Shown: positions 34,590 to 39,057 of the stretch, piece after piece
Layout of the letters: the number at the start of each line of letters is the position of its first letter
Numbering within the stretch: position 1 is the stretch's first letter
Origin: Campylobacteraceae bacterium
Lineage (GTDB): Bacteria > Campylobacterota > Campylobacteria > Campylobacterales > Sulfurovaceae
Reading direction: 5' to 3'
DNA length: 39,057 nt
NCBI GenBank assembly: GCA_027076905.1
Contig: JALTGP010000022.1
Span: 1-39,057 of the forward strand
Notes under the pieces: model-generated
Database searches by the model: none
Told to the model about the DNA's origin: nothing
What the model saw: only the letters and a program-made list of their open reading frames with translations
Program-made: the position numbers and the translations under genes

Positions 34590-36143
34590 TTACAATCCTG
34601 GTGCTTTCCACATAGATTTAGTTAATCCCATATCAACCAACTCTAATTGTTTCTTATAAATCTCGTACCATTTTTGTTGAATAATATTATACTTAGAAAA
34701 GTTTAAGTTATTGGGTGAATACTCTCTATCCCAAGAAATTAATTGAGCAGAGGCATCAGAAAGTGAAGTATAAACCCCTGCACCCACTCCTGCAACCATC
34801 ACCGTACCCAGTGCTGTAGCCTCGGTGACTTTTGGGATTTTGACCCTATAACCTGTCACATCTGCCAAAATTTGACACCAAAGCTCCCCACGACTCGCCC
34901 CACCTGCAAAGACTATCTCCTCTATCTCAATCCCCGTAAATTCTTGAATTTTTTTGAGATTAATAGCAGAGACGATACAAGCATTCTCCTCTAAACTTCT
35001 AAACATCGAAGCTCGATTACAAACAGAAGGGTCTATGGAGAGATTGATAAAACTAGGACTAGCATGATACCACTTACCATATTTCATGCTATCAGAAAAA
35101 ATAGGCATAATCCCATGCGACCCCACAGGTACATCTTTGGCTCTCTCCTCCAAAACAGTATAGGTATCTATCCCTCGCTCTTTGGCTTCAAGCTTCTCCA
35201 TATCACAAAAGGCATCTCTAAACCATCTCATGACCAAACCACTAAAAAAGGTGATTCCCTCTGCTTGGGATAGCCCCTCGACCACATGGGGATTAACCCG
35301 TATGCTCATATCTTTAGGAGGTTTTACCTCTGATTTAATATTTACCACCTGTTGCCAAAAAGAGCCTCCAAGGATTGCCACTTGCCCCTCTTTGACCACG
35401 CCAAGCCCTGCTGAACCAAGCTGAACATCACCTCCCCCCATGACCACTTTGGTTTTAGAAGAGAGACCCGATATTCTGTCGGTGACATTTCCCATCACCA
35501 TTCCAACCTCTAACGTTTTGGGAAATATATTATCTTTTATCCCCACTTTGGTCGCCATGCTTGGTTGCCAATCACGCTCTTGAAGTGAAAAAATCCCCGT
35601 CGTCCCCCCATTGCTAGGGTCAGTAGCAATTACTCCAGAGAGCTTTGCCAAAATCCAATCCCCTATCATAGAGATAGAGGCAACTCTCTCATAGAGTTCA
35701 GGCATATTATTTTTGAGCCACATAATCCGAGGCAATGCACCCAAAGCAAAGGTTTGACCAGAGAGTCCATAAAACTCCTCTTCAATTCCCTCAAAATTCT
35801 CTTTAAGATATTTTACCTCTTTAGAGGCTCGTGCATCCACATTTGCCACTGCCCAAAGCTCTTCTCCTTGGCTATTATACAGTACAATACCCTCACGCAT
35901 GGAGGTGGCACTAACTGCCAAGATATCTTCACCTGTAAGTCCTGCCAAAGCCAAAGACTCTTTGATACACGAAACGGTTAACGCCCAGTTTTTAGCCGTA
36001 TCAAAGCTCATACTATGAGAAACACCCTCCTCCTCGATATGTCTCCACTCCTCTTGAGCCACTGAAATTTGATTGCCATCGGTATCAAAGATTACCGCAC
36101 GAACAGAGCCTGTCCCTGCATCTATTGCCATTAAGTATTTCAT
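34590..36143 (-). CDS. lsrK: LsrK-type autoinducer-2 kinase (FGGY family)
   Basis: A 517-residue FGGY carbohydrate kinase closely matching E. coli LsrK along its whole length. Shared segments are YLMAIDAGTGSVRAVIFD, SMREGIVLYNSQGEELWAV, GGGDVQLGSAGLGVV, MRWFRDAFCDMEKL, YHASPSFINLSIDP and the C-terminal LWKAPGL-like ending (MWKAPGL). LsrK phosphorylates the AI-2 precursor DPD. The ATG at 36143 is chosen because GGGA lies about seven bases upstream; a TTG four codons earlier is possible. No lsrACDB transporter or lsrR lies in the window. The aldolase and LsrG-like genes lie upstream on the same strand, separated by repeat copy E. Confidence 0.9.
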   Translation of the reverse strand: MKYLMAIDAGTGSVRAVIFDTDGNQISVAQEEWRHIEEEGVSHSMSFDTAKNWALTVSCIKESLALAGLTGEDILAVSATSMREGIVLYNSQGEELWAVANVDARASKEVKYLKENFEGIEEEFYGLSGQTFALGALPRIMWLKNNMPELYERVASISMIGDWILAKLSGVIATDPSNGGTTGIFSLQERDWQPSMATKVGIKDNIFPKTLEVGMVMGNVTDRISGLSSKTKVVMGGGDVQLGSAGLGVVKEGQVAILGGSFWQQVVNIKSEVKPPKDMSIRVNPHVVEGLSQAEGITFFSGLVMRWFRDAFCDMEKLEAKERGIDTYTVLEERAKDVPVGSHGIMPIFSDSMKYGKWYHASPSFINLSIDPSVCNRASMFRSLEENACIVSAINLKKIQEFTGIEIEEIVFAGGASRGELWCQILADVTGYRVKIPKVTEATALGTVMVAGVGAGVYTSLSDASAQLISWDREYSPNNLNFSKYNIIQQKWYEIYKKQLELVDMGLTKSMWKAPGL

Positions 36144-36161
36144 TTTTATTCCCAATATTAT

Positions 36162-36193
36162 ATTAGCTTTCGCTTTCTAGTTTTGCAAGATAT
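36162..36193 (+). repeat. Dispersed palindromic repeat, copy E (right end only)
   Basis: The sequence CTTTCGCTTTCTAGTTTTGC, continuing AAGATATC, matches the outer right end of the element. Read on the minus strand, GATATCTTGCAAAACTAG equals the left terminus of copy B. It is a partial copy in the 113-base gap between the aldolase and kinase genes. Confidence 0.55.
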
Positions 36194-36256
36194 CTATTGT
36201 CAATGTCACGTAAACCTCACTCTCCCAAGTCGTAGATTATGGAAGAGGATTGCGAA

Positions 36257-37441
36257 TTATCCTTTGTTCAATTTTGCCTGTTCAAGCTCCCAGTACTCCA
36301 TATCAAAACTATCTTCAAGACCAATACTAACAAATCCACCCAACTTATCAGCACGAAGTACTGCCATCATCGTATGTTCGATAACATCATTTAAAACATC
36401 AACCTCTTTTGAACTTTTTCCAAAAAGGACGATTCCAAAATCTTTAACCACTGCATAGTTTGGGGCAGGGTTTAGCATTATTTCATCTTTTTCAAAGTGG
36501 TCAAAGTATTTCAAATAGCTATTTTTATACTTCTCCAATGCCCTTTTTATATTACTATTCTCAAGTACCAGTGGCTCTCGTTTGGTTCGAATAATATGTT
36601 CAGGGGTCAAAACCCCACGCGTGGCAAAGGTAGATAAGTTTTTTTGCGAAACATAGGTCAGTGCCAAAGGGGTTTGATTTACCCGCATAACTACCTCATA
36701 CCCCTTTGCTTCACTTATCAGTTCTCCCAAAACATCAATATCCAAATCCATCGTAGGTTCAGATTTATCAAATATGACTCTTGCCTCCATCTCCAAAAAA
36801 TTCTCGGCTCTAACTACCGCTTCTATCATCTTATCATACGATTTTTTGGCATCATTATCAAAAGTAAAAATTCCATGATTATGCAAAATAATCCCCTCAC
36901 AACTCTCCCAATCAAAATCAACTGATTCAGTTAGAGTATAGATGGTTTGTGCCAAAATAAACCCAGGCATCACATAAGGAATAATCAAAAAATTGGGAAA
37001 AATCTTCTCTATATGCTCCTTCCCATTTATAGAATTAGAGATGGTTACAATCGCATCAGCATGAGTATGGTCAACCACCTTAAAAGGGATTAAGGCATGT
37101 AGAATCGCCTCAACAGAAGGGTTGGGGGCTATCTCATCTATCATTGCAATTTTCTGCCCTGCTACCATCTCACTATCACTTAGGTGTGTGAGCTTTGCCA
37201 TTCGAATCAAAGCACTCATTTTGACAGGAGAAAAACCCTCTCTTTCAATTGAGACCAGATCCCAACCACTCCCTTTGACATATAGAATCGCCCTACCCTC
37301 CACATCTATCTTGACCGAGGTGTTTCCTCCACCATGAAGCACAAGCTCATCACTCTTTCCCAAAAGATTAGAGGAGTAAACCCTCAGGTCCAAATCATCT
37401 CGACACATATTAGCACGACTGTTATCCCATAAATTTTGCAC
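36257..37441 (-). CDS. Class II aldolase/adducin family protein
   Basis: A 394-residue class II aldolase-type protein. The phosphate-binding motif LHGGGNTSVK and the zinc-binding histidines DHTHAD and ILHNHG are present. The length and the N-terminus NLWDNSRANM resemble the aldolase half of rhamnulose-phosphate aldolase/lactaldehyde dehydrogenase fusions, but the dehydrogenase half is missing. A GTG start is used, three bases after the stop of the LsrG-like gene, with AGGA just upstream. Such enzymes cleave phosphorylated ketoses, often to DHAP and an aldehyde. Linked to an LsrK-type kinase, it may cleave phospho-DPD or a product of it; another deoxypentulose phosphate is an alternative. Confidence 0.88.
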   Translation of the reverse strand: MQNLWDNSRANMCRDDLDLRVYSSNLLGKSDELVLHGGGNTSVKIDVEGRAILYVKGSGWDLVSIEREGFSPVKMSALIRMAKLTHLSDSEMVAGQKIAMIDEIAPNPSVEAILHALIPFKVVDHTHADAIVTISNSINGKEHIEKIFPNFLIIPYVMPGFILAQTIYTLTESVDFDWESCEGIILHNHGIFTFDNDAKKSYDKMIEAVVRAENFLEMEARVIFDKSEPTMDLDIDVLGELISEAKGYEVVMRVNQTPLALTYVSQKNLSTFATRGVLTPEHIIRTKREPLVLENSNIKRALEKYKNSYLKYFDHFEKDEIMLNPAPNYAVVKDFGIVLFGKSSKEVDVLNDVIEHTMMAVLRADKLGGFVSIGLEDSFDMEYWELEQAKLNKG

Positions 37442-37444
37442 ACT

Positions 37445-37732
37445 CTATCCTAAAATCTCTAGTTTATCAGAGTACTTATCAGCACAATAAGGCTCATAAC
37501 TTGACTTATAGACCGCATAGTGAGCCGATGCCTTATGCCCATCTAATGCCACCTCATCTCTCCAACTCTCCACCGCCATAAACTTTCGAGGGTTATTTTC
37601 ATAAGCAAAGATATCATAAAAAATACATCCATCCTCCACCTTGCTTGGTGCTACCATTGCAATTAAAAGCTCTCTCATCTTATCTTCACAACCCTCTTTT
37701 GCTATAAATGTTACCCGTTTTGTTATGGTCAT
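37445..37732 (-). CDS. LsrG-like ABM-domain protein
   Basis: A 95-residue antibiotic-biosynthesis-monooxygenase (ABM) fold protein. It starts at ATG 37732, with GGAG six bases upstream; a TTG four codons earlier would overlap that site. The sequence FIAKEGCEDKMRELLIAMVA, GCIFYDIFAYENNPRKFM, VESWRDEVALDGHKAS and AHYAVYK shows the pattern of LsrG and related small proteins. LsrG isomerises phospho-AI-2 in E. coli. The aldolase gene follows three bases after the stop, so the two are coupled and read together ahead of the LsrK-type kinase gene. The ABM fold is clear; the LsrG role rests on context. Confidence 0.82.
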   Translation of the reverse strand: MTITKRVTFIAKEGCEDKMRELLIAMVAPSKVEDGCIFYDIFAYENNPRKFMAVESWRDEVALDGHKASAHYAVYKSSYEPYCADKYSDKLEILG

Positions 37733-37831
37733 AATAAACTCCAATATTTTTTGGTGAATTATAGCAAAAAGAGTTCAAAAGATAAGACTATTAATCTACT
37801 TTATGTATAATCCCAAAAACGAGGAAATCAA

Positions 37832-38683
37832 GTGAAAAAAGAGATATTTTTATGTGCCATCAATAATATTTTGAGTGGGACGTGCCAAGAGGATTGTAAA
37901 TTTTGTACACAAAGTGTTCGATACCATGCTGATATTGAGCGATATAACTATAAGTCTATTGATGCCATTGTGGAAGAAGCCAAACAGGCAAAGGCTCACG
38001 GGGCATTGGGATATTGTCTGGTGACAGCAGGAAAAGGGCTTGATGATAAAAAGGTAGAGTTTGTCGCTCGTGCCTCTGTAGCCATCAAAAAAGAGATAGA
38101 GAACTTAAATTTGATTGCCTGTAACGGTACAGCCACCATAGAGCAGTTGCGTTATCTTAAAAAGCATGGAATAGACAGCTACAATCACAACCTAGAGACC
38201 TCAAAATCCTATTATGAGACCATCTGTACCACCCACTCTTGGGATGAGCGATATCAAACCTGTCTCAATGTCAAAGAGGTAGGACTCCAACTCTGTAGTG
38301 GAGGAATTTGGGGTATGGGTGAGAGCCTTGAAGATAGAGAGAGTCTGCTAAATGCCATTATCTCACTACAACCCGACTCTACCCCTTTAAACTTCTACAT
38401 TCCAAATGATGCCCTTCCTATCAAAGGCAGAAACATTACACAAGATGAAGCGTTAGCAATTATAAAAAAAGCTCGGGCAGGTTTGGGAGAGGATAGGCTA
38501 CTTATGGTAGCAGGTGGTCGTGAATTGATTTTTGGTGGTCATGAAAAAGAGATGTTTGATGCAGGAGTCAATGCAATTGTGATTGGCAACTACCTCACCA
38601 CTACAGGCGATGCACCTCTAAAAGACAAAAAGATGCTCGATAGAGTAGGAGTTGAGGTGGCTACCTCTTGTGAAAAAGCATAG
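37832..38683 (+). CDS. bioB: Biotin synthase BioB (short Campylobacterota form)
   Basis: A 283-residue radical SAM enzyme that inserts sulfur into dethiobiotin. The 4Fe-4S motif is CQEDCKFC (residues 18-25). Other family segments are GALGYCLVTAGKG, IDSYNHNLETSKSYY, LQLCSGGIWGMGES and LMVAGGRELIFGG. It is shorter than the 340-residue E. coli enzyme and matches the short BioB of Campylobacter and Helicobacter. Translation starts at GTG with GAGGAAA about five bases upstream. The gene is divergent from the LsrG-like gene and convergent with the gene at the window end, with repeat copy D between. Confidence 0.95.
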   Translation: MKKEIFLCAINNILSGTCQEDCKFCTQSVRYHADIERYNYKSIDAIVEEAKQAKAHGALGYCLVTAGKGLDDKKVEFVARASVAIKKEIENLNLIACNGTATIEQLRYLKKHGIDSYNHNLETSKSYYETICTTHSWDERYQTCLNVKEVGLQLCSGGIWGMGESLEDRESLLNAIISLQPDSTPLNFYIPNDALPIKGRNITQDEALAIIKKARAGLGEDRLLMVAGGRELIFGGHEKEMFDAGVNAIVIGNYLTTTGDAPLKDKKMLDRVGVEVATSCEKA

Positions 38684-38708
38684 AAGAAGTCAAAACAAAA
38701 TAGAGATC

Positions 38709-38773
38709 TTGCAAAACTCTTTGGAATCGGAGACTTTAGTCCCAAACAAGACGAGGCTAAAGCCATCGGTTCC
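38709..38773. repeat. Dispersed palindromic repeat, copy D (most complete)
   Basis: TTGCAAAACTCTTTGGAATC begins the copy, and its arms GGAATCGGAGACTTTAGTC and GGCTAAAGCCATCGGTTCC pair over most of their length around a short loop (CCAAACAAGACGA). It lies in the 123-base gap between convergent genes and is followed by a T-run (ATTTTTTAAA), so it may also act as a terminator for bioB. Confidence 0.75.
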
Positions 38774-38806
38774 AATATTTTTTAAATTAATTTTGGGCAG
38801 AGGAGT

Positions 38807-39057
38807 TTAAGAGACACCTTTCCCCTCCAAATACTCCTCAACACTCAACCCCACCACACTACTGTCCATTCCTTCATGATTATGCACAAAATGAATGGTG
38901 CTGATATAAGGCTCAATGATATTAATCTTTTGAATAGGAGTAATGACCAAAAGTTGCAGATTTAATTTTTTAAATAGCTCCAATCCATACTTGGTCGAGT
39001 CATCAGAACCTTTACCAAACGCTTCGTCTATCATTACAAATCTAAAACTTTTACTGC
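38807..39057 (-). CDS. C-terminal end of a JetC/SbcC-like condensin ATPase (cut by window)
   Basis: The frame is open to the last base of the window; only the final 83 codons are present. The sequence has a Walker B and D-loop segment, FRFVMIDEAFGKGSDDS, then LELFKKLNLQLLVITPIQKI and IHFVHNHEG. This matches the ends of SMC-like ATPases of the Wadjet JetC/MksB type, with the large coiled-coil part expected outside the window. Wadjet systems defend against plasmids. The usual jetD gene would follow jetC, but the next gene here is the convergent bioB, so either the gene order differs or jetD is missing. Housekeeping SbcC is less likely from the tail sequence. Confidence 0.65.
   Translation of the reverse strand, partial: SKSFRFVMIDEAFGKGSDDSTKYGLELFKKLNLQLLVITPIQKINIIEPYISTIHFVHNHEGMDSSVVGLSVEEYLEGKGVS

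Noticed and set aside
36144..36155. TTG start for the LsrK-like kinase
   Set aside because: The ATG at 36143 has GGGA at the right distance, and the TTG codon overlaps that site.
1..39057. CRISPR arrays, tRNA and rRNA genes
   Set aside because: No regularly spaced direct repeats and no cloverleaf or rRNA-like sequence were noticed on either strand by eye.

Overview
The window looks like part of the chromosome of a free-living Campylobacterota (epsilonproteobacterial) species, probably near Sulfurovum or Sulfurimonas. The sequence is AT-rich with short intergenic gaps. It carries a short BioB of the Campylobacterota type, a MetK with the GGGAxSSKD variant, a Tpx, and a secretion locus laid out like sapCDEF of Campylobacter fetus. 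The genus is inferred from protein resemblance recalled from memory; no search was run.

Layout. (1) 1-7699, plus strand: the 3' part of a secreted serralysin-like RTX metalloprotease, then a fusion of a RAYT-type transposase to SapC, then a complete type I secretion system (SapD/PrtD ABC exporter, SapE/HlyD adaptor, SapF/TolC channel). A GTAG-plus-hairpin sequence resembling a REP lies directly upstream of the fused transposase. (2) 7736-24183, minus strand: a long exopolysaccharide or glycoconjugate gene block. It encodes an ATP-grasp ligase, two GT4 glycosyltransferases, a Wzy-like polymerase, a membrane-anchored pectate-lyase-like protein, a GT-C-like membrane protein, and a set predicted to make polyprenyl-phospho-D-arabinofuranose (UbiA/DPPR synthase, GtrA, DprE1, DprE2, HAD phosphatase). 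It also holds an OafA-SGNH acyltransferase and an MBOAT/SGNH O-acetylation pair. (3) 24406-26828, plus strand: a further acyltransferase and a TviB/WbpA-type UDP-sugar dehydrogenase. (4) 26993-29376: thiol peroxidase, an orphan SPASM radical SAM protein and a small coiled-coil protein. (5) 29389-33144, minus strand: a NodU/CmcH carbamoyltransferase with its usual small membrane partners (DUF5989 and SxtJ families) and a PseG-like protein whose catalytic histidine is replaced. (6) 33301-37732, minus strand: metK, an LsrK-type autoinducer-2 kinase, a class II aldolase and an LsrG-like ABM protein. (7) 37832-39057: bioB, then the 3' end of a JetC/SbcC-like condensin ATPase cut by the window edge.

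The genes suggest a cell that invests in its surface. A type I exporter secretes a calcium-binding protease, and possibly S-layer-like proteins. A large cluster builds an acylated polysaccharide that probably contains uronic acid and, if the DprE assignment holds, D-arabinofuranose.

A dispersed palindromic repeat with ends like CTTGCAAAAC / GTTTTGCAAG occurs at least five times between genes (near 12.9, 31.5, 34.5, 36.2 and 38.7 kb). One copy is split by a 111-base insert that itself folds. The strongest candidates for something new are the RAYT-SapC fusion beside a REP-like hairpin, the arabinofuranose-donor gene set in this type of organism, and the stand-alone AI-2 kinase/aldolase/LsrG-like cassette beside metK.
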